Of a stretch of 64,000 bases of DNA, positions 54,595 to 62,948 are shown piece by piece. Under the pieces are notes generated by a model. The model saw only the letters and a list, made by a program, of their open reading frames with translations. It was not told where the DNA came from and searched no databases. A program made the position numbers and the translations under genes. Position 1 is the first letter of the stretch, and every line of letters begins with the position of its first letter. The stretch is from Pseudomonas sp. v388 (GTDB lineage Bacteria > Pseudomonadota > Gammaproteobacteria > Pseudomonadales > Pseudomonadaceae), in the NCBI RefSeq assembly GCF_003935425.1, contig NZ_RHQN01000002.1, forward strand, positions 434,001 to 498,000, given 5' to 3'.

Positions 54595-55513
54595 CGGACT
54601 TCCAGAATGGATAGAAATTGAACCACTGCTGCGGCGCTTCCAGGCAGTAGTGGCCCAGGCGGTCGGCAAAGCGGCCTGCCCAGTGGGCGATAACCTGTGC
54701 GCGGTCGCTGCGGCGCCATTCGATGGCGTCGGCGAACGGTTCGAGCACCACGCGGTAACCCTTCGGGCCTTTCAGACAGAAAAACAGATTGACCGGGCAC
54801 TTGAGCAAACCGGCCAGCAGCCACGGGCCTTGAGGGAAATTCGCCGGCGCGCCGAGAAAATCGACTCGCACGTTGCGCCCGCCATGCAGCGGTACTCGAT
54901 CACCGGCAATCGCCAGCCATTCGCCCTTATCCAGGCGCTGGCTCAGTTGCAACATGATGGCCGGGTCCAGTTCACTGACCTGCACCAGCCGCAGGTTGGT
55001 CGCGCCGGCCTCGCCCAGCAGGCGATTGAACCGTTCGGCATGCTTGGTATGGACCAGCACGTTCATGGTGACTTTTTCGCCCAGCTCGGCCAGTGCCCGG
55101 CAGACTTCCAGATTGCCCAGGTGCGCACCGACCAGCAGCTGGCCGCGCTCGCCGCGCAACTGTTGGCGCAGTTGGGCCGGATCGATGATCTCGATCCGCT
55201 CGATCCCCAGCTTGCCGTTCCACACATCAAGCTTGTCCAGCAGCGCGTCGGCGAAGGCCATGAACTGGCCGAATACCCGCCACTGAGTAGGCCGCAATTC
55301 GGGCTTGCCGCTCCAGCTCGCCAGCCGCTGCTGGTATTCGTGAATGCTGCGTCTGGCGCGGCGGCCGAACAGGAAGAAGTACAGGACGATGCCGTACAAC
55401 ACCGGGCTGAGCAGGCGTCGCCCCAGTACCCGCACGCCCCAGGCGGTAAGTTTCATCAGCAGGAAACTGCCGCGCTCCTCGTGCTCGGCCCAGTGCTTCT
55501 GTTGATCGCTCAT
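54575..55513 (-). CDS. LpxL/HtrB-like acyltransferase
   Basis: 312-residue membrane-associated lysophospholipid/lipid A-type acyltransferase. It has an N-terminal hydrophobic helix (VLYGIVLYFFLFG) and the catalytic HLGNLE (H-x4-E) motif around residue 125. In aryl polyene clusters such enzymes probably attach acyl chains in the lipid anchor. The start shares a base with the glycosyltransferase stop (TGATG). The distal ATG at 55663 lies inside the neighbouring gene. Confidence 0.84.
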   Translation of the reverse strand: MSDQQKHWAEHEERGSFLLMKLTAWGVRVLGRRLLSPVLYGIVLYFFLFGRRARRSIHEYQQRLASWSGKPELRPTQWRVFGQFMAFADALLDKLDVWNGKLGIERIEIIDPAQLRQQLRGERGQLLVGAHLGNLEVCRALAELGEKVTMNVLVHTKHAERFNRLLGEAGATNLRLVQVSELDPAIMLQLSQRLDKGEWLAIAGDRVPLHGGRNVRVDFLGAPANFPQGPWLLAGLLKCPVNLFFCLKGPKGYRVVLEPFADAIEWRRSDRAQVIAHWAGRFADRLGHYCLEAPQQWFNFYPFWKSDDESSL

Positions 55514-56244
55514 CAGCGCCACCGACGCCAGAGGATCACCGGCAGGCGCAGCAGCATTCCGAAGAACAGCTTGGCGTGCATCTTGGAAATCAGTGCGTTG
55601 TCGTGGAACAGGCGGAAGTGCGAAAGGCCGTCCTGCGGGTAATGCACGCGGGTCGGCAACCACTGCATCGGTTGCCGCCGCCAGGCCAGGCGCACGAGGA
55701 TCTCCGGATCGAAGTCCATGCGCGTGCCCAGGCGCGCGCTATCGATGAGTTTGACCACCGGTGGCAGCGGATAGACCCGAAACCCGCACATCGAATCGCG
55801 GATCTGCAGCGACAGGCTGTTGATCCATACCCAGACGTGGGTCAGATAGCGGGCGTAGAGCCGGCCCTTGGGCACGCTTTCATCGTATTGCGGATAGCCG
55901 CAGATCAGTGCCTCGGGGTACTGGCGGGAGCGGTCGAGGAATACCGCGACATCCTGCAGGTCGTGCTGGCCGTCGGCATCGACCTGCAACGCATGGCTGA
56001 AGCCCAGCCGCGCCGCCTGCCGAAACCCGGCCATGACCGCACCGCCTTTGCCCTGATTGACCGGCAGGCAGACCAGATAGACATGCGGGGCCTGAGCCAG
56101 CTCCCGCAGAACCCTGGCGCATGCCGGGCTGCTGGCGTCGTCGACCAGAATACAGGGCAGGCCGGCGGCGCGCAGGGCATCGACCACAGCGGGAACCGCC
56201 AGCTCGTGATCAAAAACCGGGATCACTGCACATGGGTTATGCAT
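55513..56244 (-). CDS. Family 2 glycosyltransferase
   Basis: 243-residue GT-A fold glycosyltransferase. VIPVFDH at the start, VDDAS for nucleotide binding, and the metal motif DADGQHD. The C-terminal hydrophobic stretch may bind the membrane. It likely adds a sugar linker that ties the polyene to its lipid anchor. The ATG at 56244 overlaps the ligase-dehydratase stop by eight bases (ATGCATAA). The longer frame to 56295 is not used. Confidence 0.86.
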   Translation of the reverse strand: MHNPCAVIPVFDHELAVPAVVDALRAAGLPCILVDDASSPACARVLRELAQAPHVYLVCLPVNQGKGGAVMAGFRQAARLGFSHALQVDADGQHDLQDVAVFLDRSRQYPEALICGYPQYDESVPKGRLYARYLTHVWVWINSLSLQIRDSMCGFRVYPLPPVVKLIDSARLGTRMDFDPEILVRLAWRRQPMQWLPTRVHYPQDGLSHFRLFHDNALISKMHAKLFFGMLLRLPVILWRRWR

Positions 56245-57919
56245 GGGCAGCCTCCAGCACAATGCGGCCGCTGGAGCAGGCGGCCTGCCCGGCATTCTTG
56301 AAGATAAAGTGCAGTTTGCTGCGCGCCGCGTCGAAACGTAGCGTCAGGCTGAGCCCGTCGCCGGGACGCACCAACTGCTGGAACTTCAAGACTTCCATTC
56401 CGGCGAACGACGGCGGCAGGTCGAGCAGGCGCTGACCGAGCTGCATGGCCCAGTCGACCTGCACGACGCCGGGCAACACCGGCGCCTTGGGGAAGTGGCC
56501 GCTGAAAAACGCGAGGTCCGGCGGGACCATCAGCTTCAGGTGCAGCTCGTCTTCGATCCACTGCTGGTCGAGAATTTCCGGCAAGCGCGGGCGAGGCGCC
56601 AGTAACAATGCCTGGACCTGCGCCTGGGGCAGCTTGCCTTGGGCATTGAGCGGCAGTTGTCGCAACAGGCGCCAGCGCCGTGGCAGGGCAATGGGGTCGC
56701 AATGCGGGCGCAGATGTGCGCGCAGGGTTTCGGTCAGGGTACGCCGGCCATGCAGACACAGCGCGCGCAGGCCGATGTCACTGAGCACGACCAGCGCGCC
56801 CAGCGATGCACGTTTTTCCTGCACCACGCCCAGCCGCGCTTCACTGATCCATTCATGCGCCTGCAACGCCTGCTCCACCAGCGGCAGGGCGATGCGTTTT
56901 TCTTCCAGCTTGACGATGCGGTCCAGGCGGCCCAGCAGTTCGAAACGGCCCGATTCATCAATGCGCGCAGCGTCGGCGGTCTGCTCGACGTGGCCGGGCG
57001 GCATGTAAGGCGAGCTGATGCGCAGCGCGCCGTCGCTGCTCTGGTCCAGTTCTACACCTGCGAATGCCTGCCACAGCTCTTGGCCCTGGCGCCAGGCGAT
57101 ACCGCCGGTTTCCGAACTGCCGAGGATTTCCGTGGGCCATTGGCCGAGTCGTCGTTGCAGGCTGGCCGCCGCTTCGGCGGGCAACGCCCCGCCCGAGGAA
57201 AATACCCGGCGTACCGCGCTCAGGGCGGGCCAGTCCAGGTTGTCACCCATGCGCTTGAGCAGTGCAGGGCTGGCAACCCAGGCGAACGATGAGTGTTCAC
57301 TACTGGCGCGCTGTAATTCTTCGGCGAACGGCAGCTGCCTGCGCAGAAATGGACGACCCGCGCACAGCGGCCACAGCACGCGGAACAGCAGACCATAGAT
57401 ATGCTGGGCCGCCACGCTGCCGATGATGCACGCCGAGCCAAGCTCCGCACCCCACAGCTGTTCCAGCGCGTTGACTTCATTGGCCAGTTGGCGCAGACGC
57501 TTTTCGATCAATTTAGGCTCGCCGCTGGAGCCTGAAGTACACAGGCCCAGTCGGCATTCGTCCAGATCCAGCGCGGCCGGCGACAGAGGCAAGGCGAAAA
57601 GGTCGGCCAACTGCGCATCACCCGGCTGGTCGGTCAGCCACAGGTCGACCTGTCCGGCCCAGCGCTGGCGGGTATGGCCTTGCAGGTCCGCAGTCAGCAG
57701 TACGCTGACGCCCGCCCGCCATGCGCCAAACAGGGCAATGGCCAGTTCGCCGGCGTCTTCCAGATGCACGGCCAGGCGCTTGATGCCTTGCGCCTGCAGG
57801 CCTGCCGCCACGCTCAGCGCATGTTCGCAGAACTGCGTGTGGTTCAGCTCAGGGGCTTGGGTCAGCTGCCGAGCCTCGCGGGCCTCGAGCAGCAGGTTTT
57901 CCAGGTTCAACCAGTTCAT
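56237..57919 (-). CDS. apeH: ApeH-ApeI fusion: acyl-activating ligase plus dehydratase
   Basis: 560-residue two-domain enzyme. Residues 1-~440 are an AMP-forming acyl/aryl ligase (TSGSSGEPK at 128-136, GSSETGG at 267-273, catalytic Lys429 in NAQGKLP) that would load the aryl starter on the acyl carrier protein. Residues ~450-560 are a FabZ-like hotdog domain with FSGHFP and catalytic His475, matching the separate ApeI dehydratase of other species. ATG 57919 with AAAGGGA is preferred to the ATG at 57937. Confidence 0.86.
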   Translation of the reverse strand: MNWLNLENLLLEAREARQLTQAPELNHTQFCEHALSVAAGLQAQGIKRLAVHLEDAGELAIALFGAWRAGVSVLLTADLQGHTRQRWAGQVDLWLTDQPGDAQLADLFALPLSPAALDLDECRLGLCTSGSSGEPKLIEKRLRQLANEVNALEQLWGAELGSACIIGSVAAQHIYGLLFRVLWPLCAGRPFLRRQLPFAEELQRASSEHSSFAWVASPALLKRMGDNLDWPALSAVRRVFSSGGALPAEAAASLQRRLGQWPTEILGSSETGGIAWRQGQELWQAFAGVELDQSSDGALRISSPYMPPGHVEQTADAARIDESGRFELLGRLDRIVKLEEKRIALPLVEQALQAHEWISEARLGVVQEKRASLGALVVLSDIGLRALCLHGRRTLTETLRAHLRPHCDPIALPRRWRLLRQLPLNAQGKLPQAQVQALLLAPRPRLPEILDQQWIEDELHLKLMVPPDLAFFSGHFPKAPVLPGVVQVDWAMQLGQRLLDLPPSFAGMEVLKFQQLVRPGDGLSLTLRFDAARSKLHFIFKNAGQAACSSGRIVLEAAHA

Positions 57920-57929
57920 GCAATCCCTT

Positions 57930-58475
57930 TCATGCATGGCTTACGACACGGCGCCGCGCAAACCATTCGCCTGCGAACAGCAGGCCCATCAATGCGTAGG
58001 AAATCAGGCCGGTGTATAGCGCCCACCAGGACAACGGCGCCCACAGCGTCAACGCTGCGGCACTCAGGCCGTTGAACAGAAAGAACACGCACCAGATCTG
58101 TGTGACGCAGCGGGTGTAGCGCACCCCGGATGCGGGCAGGTCGGGACGTTGCAGGCGTGCCATGCGCTCGACGATCGGCGGGCCGTAGACCAGGCTCGAA
58201 CCGAACAGGCTCAGCATGAACGCGCTGACCAGTACCGGATACCAGCGCAGCATCCAGTGGGTGTCGACCACGCTAAGCAGTATGCAGAACGCTATCGCCA
58301 CACCCGCCATCGCCATGCCGCCTGGGCGCTGCCCGGCGGTGATCGCACGGGCCAGCCACAGGCTGCCGAGCAGCAACGCGAACTGCCAGGGCGCGAAATG
58401 CTCGGCGCCCCAGTAGACCGCCAGCGGGTAGAGCACACCAGCCACCACCAGGATGAGCCCGATCAGGCGTTTCAT
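57930..58475 (-). CDS. Polytopic membrane protein of the aryl polyene cluster (COG4648-like)
   Basis: 181-residue protein with about five transmembrane helices, like the conserved ApeG-type membrane protein of aryl polyene loci. No catalytic motif recognised. The start overlaps the second acyl carrier protein's stop as ATGA. Confidence 0.78.
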   Translation of the reverse strand: MKRLIGLILVVAGVLYPLAVYWGAEHFAPWQFALLLGSLWLARAITAGQRPGGMAMAGVAIAFCILLSVVDTHWMLRWYPVLVSAFMLSLFGSSLVYGPPIVERMARLQRPDLPASGVRYTRCVTQIWCVFFLFNGLSAAALTLWAPLSWWALYTGLISYALMGLLFAGEWFARRRVVSHA

Positions 58476-58726
58476 GCGGCGGGATTGACCAGCCGGTACA
58501 CCGCCTCGACCACGTCGTTGACGGTACGCACGGACTTGAACTCATCGGCGGCGATTTTCTTGCCGGTCTTGCGCTTGATGTGGTCGATCAGGTCGACCGC
58601 ATCGATACTGTCGATCTCCAGATCCTGATACAGGTTGGCATCGAGCGTCACGCGCTCGGGTTCCAGTTCGAACAGCTCCACCATGGAGGTGCGCAGAGTG
58701 TCGAAAATGTCATCACGGGTTTGCAT
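58472..58726 (-). CDS. apeF: Acyl carrier protein 2 (ApeF-type)
   Basis: 84-residue acyl carrier protein, with the phosphopantetheine serine at Ser40 in LEIDSIDAVDL. In the known pathway one carrier holds the starter and growing chain and both are loaded by a phosphopantetheinyl transferase. GAGG precedes the ATG at 58726 by about seven bases; the upstream in-frame TTG at 58732 is less likely. It follows the other ACP gene by nine bases. Confidence 0.87.
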   Translation of the reverse strand: MQTRDDIFDTLRTSMVELFELEPERVTLDANLYQDLEIDSIDAVDLIDHIKRKTGKKIAADEFKSVRTVNDVVEAVYRLVNPAA

Positions 58727-58735
58727 GTTCAATCC

Positions 58736-58996
58736 TCAGGCCGGCTGTCTGGCGCTGACGAAGGCCGCGAGGCTGTCGACGCTGGTGAAATGATTGCGTG
58801 TGTCCTTGGCATCGGCATCGATCTTGATGCCGTAGTGTTTCTGGATGGCCAGGCCCAGTTCCAGCGCGTCCACCGAGTCCAGCCCGAGGCCCTCGCCGAA
58901 CAGGATCTGGTCGTTGCCGATATCCGCCGGAGTGATGTCTTCGAGGCCCAGGGCATCGATGATCAATTGTTTAATGTCCTGGTGTAGATCGCTCAT
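58736..58996 (-). CDS. apeE: Acyl carrier protein 1 (ApeE-type)
   Basis: 86-residue acyl carrier protein with Ser41 in GLGLDSVDALEL as the 4'-phosphopantetheine site and an acidic helix II. The ATG at 58996 (MSDLHQDI) is used, since the frame extends upstream only into the acyltransferase. It overlaps that gene by 26 bases. The pair of carriers ApeE/ApeF is a hallmark of aryl polyene clusters. Confidence 0.88.
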   Translation of the reverse strand: MSDLHQDIKQLIIDALGLEDITPADIGNDQILFGEGLGLDSVDALELGLAIQKHYGIKIDADAKDTRNHFTSVDSLAAFVSARQPA

Positions 58997-59783
58997 CTGC
59001 AGCGAGCTCCTTGATGAAATAGTGATGCAGGTAATCGTTGAGTCTGCGTGACGCCACCGGTGGCGGGCCAAGCGCAGCAAAGGCGGTTGGATCGATGTCC
59101 GTGCCGACGCGCAGGGTGAAATGCACGCGGCGGTGGGGAATGCGATACCAGGGTTCGGCTTTGGTCAGGGTTGTCGGGCTCACCGTGATCATCACCGGCG
59201 TGATCAGGCTGGCGCCGCGCAGTGCTATGGCAGCTGCACCGCGATGAAACGCCGGTGCCTGACCCGGTTGCGTGCGAGTGCCCTCGGGAAAAATGATCAG
59301 GGTCTGGCCGGCTTGCAGGCCTTCGACGGCGGCGTCGAACATGTCCATGCTGCCGTCGTTGCTGATGTAGCCGGTTGAACGCACCGGGCCGCGGGTGCAC
59401 GGGTTGTCCCAGAGGCTGCGCTTGACCACGCAGTTCGCATCGCGGACCAGCCCGATCAGGAAGACCACGTCGATCAGCGACGGATGATTGGCGATGATCA
59501 TCTGGCCGGGCCGGCCCAGCCGTTCGGCGCCCTGTACGTCATAGGTCAGTACGCCCATGCGTGCCATGAGCCGGATGAACAGCCAGAACAAACGGCTGAT
59601 GGTCCGCCGCGCCCGGCGCTGATGGCTGGCCCTGTCGCCCGGCAGGCAACCGAGCAGCGGAAAAACCAGGACACGCAGGCACAGGCCGCTCAGCCCGAAC
59701 AGGGCAAAGCTGAAGCCGGTGGCCAGCAGGCGCCAGTAATAGGCGTCGCGGCGCTTGCTCAAGGGTTGCGTCGCCAGGTCCAT
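58971..59783 (-). CDS. Lysophospholipid-type acyltransferase (ApeD-like)
   Basis: 270-residue 1-acyl-glycerol-3-phosphate-type acyltransferase. N-terminal hydrophobic helices (~20-45) are followed by the NHPSLID (H-x4-D) catalytic motif and the FPEGTRT phosphate-binding motif. It is predicted to transfer the polyenoyl group, or an acyl chain, onto a membrane lipid. The ATG at 59783 (MDLATQPLSK) overlaps the chain-length-factor gene by 25 bases. Confidence 0.85.
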   Translation of the reverse strand: MDLATQPLSKRRDAYYWRLLATGFSFALFGLSGLCLRVLVFPLLGCLPGDRASHQRRARRTISRLFWLFIRLMARMGVLTYDVQGAERLGRPGQMIIANHPSLIDVVFLIGLVRDANCVVKRSLWDNPCTRGPVRSTGYISNDGSMDMFDAAVEGLQAGQTLIIFPEGTRTQPGQAPAFHRGAAAIALRGASLITPVMITVSPTTLTKAEPWYRIPHRRVHFTLRVGTDIDPTAFAALGPPPVASRRLNDYLHHYFIKELAADERSTPGH

Positions 59784-60478
59784 AACCGGTTGTTCCAGGG
59801 ATGCTCGAAAGTGGTTTGGCGGATGTTCAGTGCCCGCAAGAGATTCAGCGCATGGGGCCATTTGCTGCGTTCGGAGGTTTGCGTGTCTGCGTTCAAGGCC
59901 AGATGCCAGTCATCGCCCGGGGTCAGCAGCAGCCCGACGGCATAAGGGAAGGGCACGTCGTCGATCCATTTGGCGTAAGCCTGCGGCGGTTGCTCTTCGG
60001 TGACGACCAGCAGGACCGCCGGTACGCCCTCGGCCAGCAGGGTCGCCGCTTCCAGCACACCGTGTTCGAGGCCGTCGCCGGAGGCGGCAATCGCCGTCAT
60101 CTCGCTGGTCTCGCCACGCATGATCGACCACAGGCCAATGACGGCGTTATGCACCGACAAGCTGAATTGGGTGGGAGATAGCGGCTCGTTAGCTGCCAGT
60201 TCGCGCAGGATGTCGAATGTGCGTGGTGTTTCGCCGTGGCGTGAGACAAAGACCATCGGCAGTCGCGCAAAGCCTTCGGCCAGCGGCCAGCCCACTGCGA
60301 ATGCCATACGCGCCATGCGCCCCAGGCGTCTGCGCTGCATGGCCGGCAGGAATGACACGTCCGGTGCTTCATCGCTGACCTGCAAGGGTGCCGGGTTGCG
60401 ACTCCATTGCTGCCACTCGTCGGCGCTCGCCAGCCCGGGTGCCCAGGCGCGCCATTGTGCAATATTGAACGTGATCAC
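59759..60478 (-). CDS. apeC: ApeC-type chain-length factor (ketosynthase-like, no active-site Cys)
   Basis: 239-residue ketoacyl-synthase-like protein, about 60% of the length of a full ketosynthase, with no cysteine anywhere in its sequence. That fits the chain-length-factor role of ApeC, which partners ApeO. The middle (SVHNAVIGLWSIMRG, AAGDGLEHGV-like) matches the ketosynthase fold around the normal active site. GTG start at 60478 with GGGAAGAG upstream. It is the first gene of the 21-gene cluster, so the cluster's promoter should lie in 60479-60748. Confidence 0.83.
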   Translation of the reverse strand: MITFNIAQWRAWAPGLASADEWQQWSRNPAPLQVSDEAPDVSFLPAMQRRRLGRMARMAFAVGWPLAEGFARLPMVFVSRHGETPRTFDILRELAANEPLSPTQFSLSVHNAVIGLWSIMRGETSEMTAIAASGDGLEHGVLEAATLLAEGVPAVLLVVTEEQPPQAYAKWIDDVPFPYAVGLLLTPGDDWHLALNADTQTSERSKWPHALNLLRALNIRQTTFEHPWNNRLWTWRRNP

Positions 60479-60748
60479 AACTTCTCTTCCCGCCCCTGCG
60501 GGCTTGCTTATCGCTAAATAAATGCCAGAACGATATCAGCCTGGTGCGGTACTAGGACTGCGCGCACGCATTATCCCGATGGGGCTGTGGACTAGCAAAT
60601 CTGATGCATGCAATCCGTCGGTGAAACAGGCCCCCGTGATTTCATGAATTACCTCGCCCTTGTCATATGTATTGCCTAGACTCGGTCCACTTGCAGGGCT
60701 GTTATCGGCCGGCTGCATCTTTTCTTCATTCTTTCAGGGAGGCCGTTC
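60479..60748. other. Divergent intergenic region of the aryl polyene cluster and parA
   Basis: 270 bases. Both promoters must lie here. A CCCGC/GCGGG hairpin (60490-60505) is next to the ketosynthase start, and AGGGAGG precedes parA. I find no clear sigma70 pair or operator. Confidence 0.5.
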
Positions 60749-61528
60749 ATGCGTCGCGTGGTGTTCAATCAGAAAGGGGGTGTTGGTAAATCCAGCATTG
60801 CTTGCAATCTGGCGGCGGTCAGCGCGAGCGAGGGTTACCGGACACTGTTGATCGACCTTGATGCGCAGGCCAATTCCACCCAGTACCTCACCGGCCTCAC
60901 CGGCAACGATATCCCCATGGGAATTGCCGATTTCTTCAAGCAGACCCTGTCGTCGACGCCGTTCGGCAAGAAGAACCACGTCGATATCTATGAAACGCCC
61001 TACGACAACCTGCATGTCGTTACCGCCACTTCCGAGCTTGCGGATCTGCAGCCCAAGCTCGAGTCCAAGCACAAGATCAACAAGCTGCGCAAACTGCTCG
61101 ATGAGTTGAGCGAGGACTACGAGCGGATCTACCTGGATACCCCGCCTGCGTTGAACTTTTATGCGGTGTCCGCGCTGATCGCTGCGGACCGCGTGCTGAT
61201 TCCCTTCGATTGCGACAGCTTCTCCCGCCAGGCTCTGTACGGACTGCTGCAGGAGGTCGACGACCTCAAGGAAGACCACAACGAGCGCCTGGAGGTGGAA
61301 GGCATCATCGTCAACCAGTTCCAGCCTCGTGCCAGCCTGCCGCAGCAGATGCTCGACGAGCTGATCGCCGAGGGTCTTCCTGTATTGCCGGTGTATCTCA
61401 ATGCCTCGGTGAAGATGCGCGAATCACATCAGGCGAACATGCCGCTGGTCCATTTCGACCCACGCCACAAGCTGACCCAACAGTTCGTCGAGCTGCACAA
61501 CTGGCTGGAAACCAATGCCCGCCCCTGA
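60749..61528 (+). CDS. Solitary ParA-family ATPase
   Basis: 259-residue ParA/MinD-type P-loop ATPase with deviant Walker A KGGVGKSS at 9-16, [10 protein letters not shown] (switch I) and YLDTPPAL (switch II). No parB or centromere-like repeat is nearby, so it is an orphan of the kind that places protein cargo or large complexes rather than chromosomes. Cargo unknown. AGGGAGG lies upstream of the start. Divergent from the aryl polyene operon and convergent with the PAAR gene. Confidence 0.86.
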   Translation: MRRVVFNQKGGVGKSSIACNLAAVSASEGYRTLLIDLDAQANSTQYLTGLTGNDIPMGIADFFKQTLSSTPFGKKNHVDIYETPYDNLHVVTATSELADLQPKLESKHKINKLRKLLDELSEDYERIYLDTPPALNFYAVSALIAADRVLIPFDCDSFSRQALYGLLQEVDDLKEDHNERLEVEGIIVNQFQPRASLPQQMLDELIAEGLPVLPVYLNASVKMRESHQANMPLVHFDPRHKLTQQFVELHNWLETNARP

Positions 61529-61567
61529 TGACGCGTGTGGGGCCGGCATGTGGCCCATTGTAGAAGG

Positions 61568-61972
61568 TCAGGAATGTGAAAAAAGCGGCCTGAGCACCGG
61601 CGAGTTGTAGGTTCCTTCCTTGATGGCCCGGGTAATCTGCTCGGCATTCAGGCGTGCCTGCTCGGCGATGTCCTCGGGGATGGTAATGGCCGCATCCATT
61701 TCTGCCGTGAAGTGATCCTGCGATGCGGACAATCGGTTGCTGCCCGGTTTGCAGCCGCAACTTACCTGATGGCCGTGAGTCGCTACGGCCAGGCACTCGT
61801 CGATGTAGGTGGGATTGCCCTGGGCGATGAACCCTACGCGCTTGCATACCGGACACCAGACCGGATCGCCCATGCGCGCCACCCGGCGCAGATCGATCAC
61901 TTCGGTTGCCGAGGCGGCCAGTACGAAACCTCCGCTGGTGGTGGGATCGCCTTCCCTGACTATGTATGACAT
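61568..61972 (-). CDS. PAAR-repeat protein (type VI secretion tip)
   Basis: 134-residue protein with a PAAR domain in its first ~80 residues: MSYIVREGDPTTSGG, then conserved GDPVWCPVCKRVG and HGHQVSCGC, whose Cys and His would bind zinc at the cone tip. PAAR proteins sharpen the VgrG spike and can carry effectors. The last ~50 residues are polar (IPEDIAEQARLNAEQITRAI) and may bind a partner. No vgrG or effector lies beside it, so it is an orphan. The frame runs on to 62482 but the upstream part is a shadow. Confidence 0.82.
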   Translation of the reverse strand: MSYIVREGDPTTSGGFVLAASATEVIDLRRVARMGDPVWCPVCKRVGFIAQGNPTYIDECLAVATHGHQVSCGCKPGSNRLSASQDHFTAEMDAAITIPEDIAEQARLNAEQITRAIKEGTYNSPVLRPLFSHS

Positions 61973-62173
61973 GGCGTTGTACCTCTGTGTGCTGAAAGCC
62001 CTGATGCTAGGTCTAAAAACCTTGTCCGGGGGCGCCTCTTTGCCTTTAGAGACAAGTCCTACGGAAAAATCAGCAGGGTGCGTCAAGCTGTTACAAGGCG
62101 AGCCCTGGATTGACTGGAACCGAGCGGCATTCAAGCTTAGGCTGGCCTCCATGACCCTTTCAGGATGACCGAC

Positions 62174-62866
62174 ATGCAAACCCTTGGCGTGATAGGTGGG
62201 ATGAGCTGGGAGTCGACGACGACCTATTACAAGTTGTTGAACGAGGGCGTGCGCGATGCGCTGGGCGGGTTGCATTCGGCACCGCTGATTCTGCACTCGG
62301 TGGATTTCGCGGCGATTGCAGCCTTGCAGAAGGCCGGTGACTGGGACCGCGCCGGCGCGCAGCTCGCCGATGTGGCACGTGGCCTGGAGCGTGCCGGTGC
62401 TGGCGCTTTGTTGCTGGCGACCAACACCATGCATAAAGTCGCGCCGGCCATCGAGGCGGCGGTCGATATTCCGCTGCTGCACATTGGCGATGCGGTCGGT
62501 CAGGCGTTGCAGGCGGACGGGGTGAAGCGCGCGGCATTGCTGGGGACCCGTTTCACCATGCAGGAAGAGTTCTACCGGCAGCGGCTGGCCGAGCGATTCG
62601 ACATCCAGGTGCTGCTGCCCGGCAGCGAAGCGATGGCAGAGATTGACCGAGCGATCTTTGCCGAACTCTGTCTAGGAGAGTTTCGCCAGACTACGCGTGA
62701 CTATTACCTCGAGGTCTTGCGGCGCTTGCGCGACCAGGGCGCCGAGGCAGCCATCCTCGGCTGCACGGAAATCGGCCTGCTGCTCGGCGACGTGGAAAGC
62801 CCGCTGCCTCTGATCGACAGCGCCGAACAGCATGTGGCGATGGGCCTGAAGTGGTTGCTGCCGTAA
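62174..62866 (+). CDS. Aspartate/glutamate racemase family protein, YgeA-like
   Basis: 230-residue two-lobe racemase-fold protein, the same length as E. coli YgeA, with TLGVIGGMSWEST, HSVDF, NTMHK and GCTEIGLLL. The C-lobe catalytic cysteine is Cys197 (GCTE). The N-lobe cysteine of YgeA is replaced by Ala82 (LLLATNTMHK, codon GCG), so ordinary two-base racemisation is doubtful. AGGA at 62161-62164 favours the ATG at 62174 over 62165. May act on amino acids by a one-base route or be a binding protein. Confidence 0.86.
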   Translation: MQTLGVIGGMSWESTTTYYKLLNEGVRDALGGLHSAPLILHSVDFAAIAALQKAGDWDRAGAQLADVARGLERAGAGALLLATNTMHKVAPAIEAAVDIPLLHIGDAVGQALQADGVKRAALLGTRFTMQEEFYRQRLAERFDIQVLLPGSEAMAEIDRAIFAELCLGEFRQTTRDYYLEVLRRLRDQGAEAAILGCTEIGLLLGDVESPLPLIDSAEQHVAMGLKWLLP

Positions 62867-62948
62867 AACCGCGTTCCCAGCTCAACGCAGCGCGCCGGCA
62901 TAAGGCCCGTGGCGCGCGTTATCAGGCAGCCGGTGTCATGTGCGCGGC

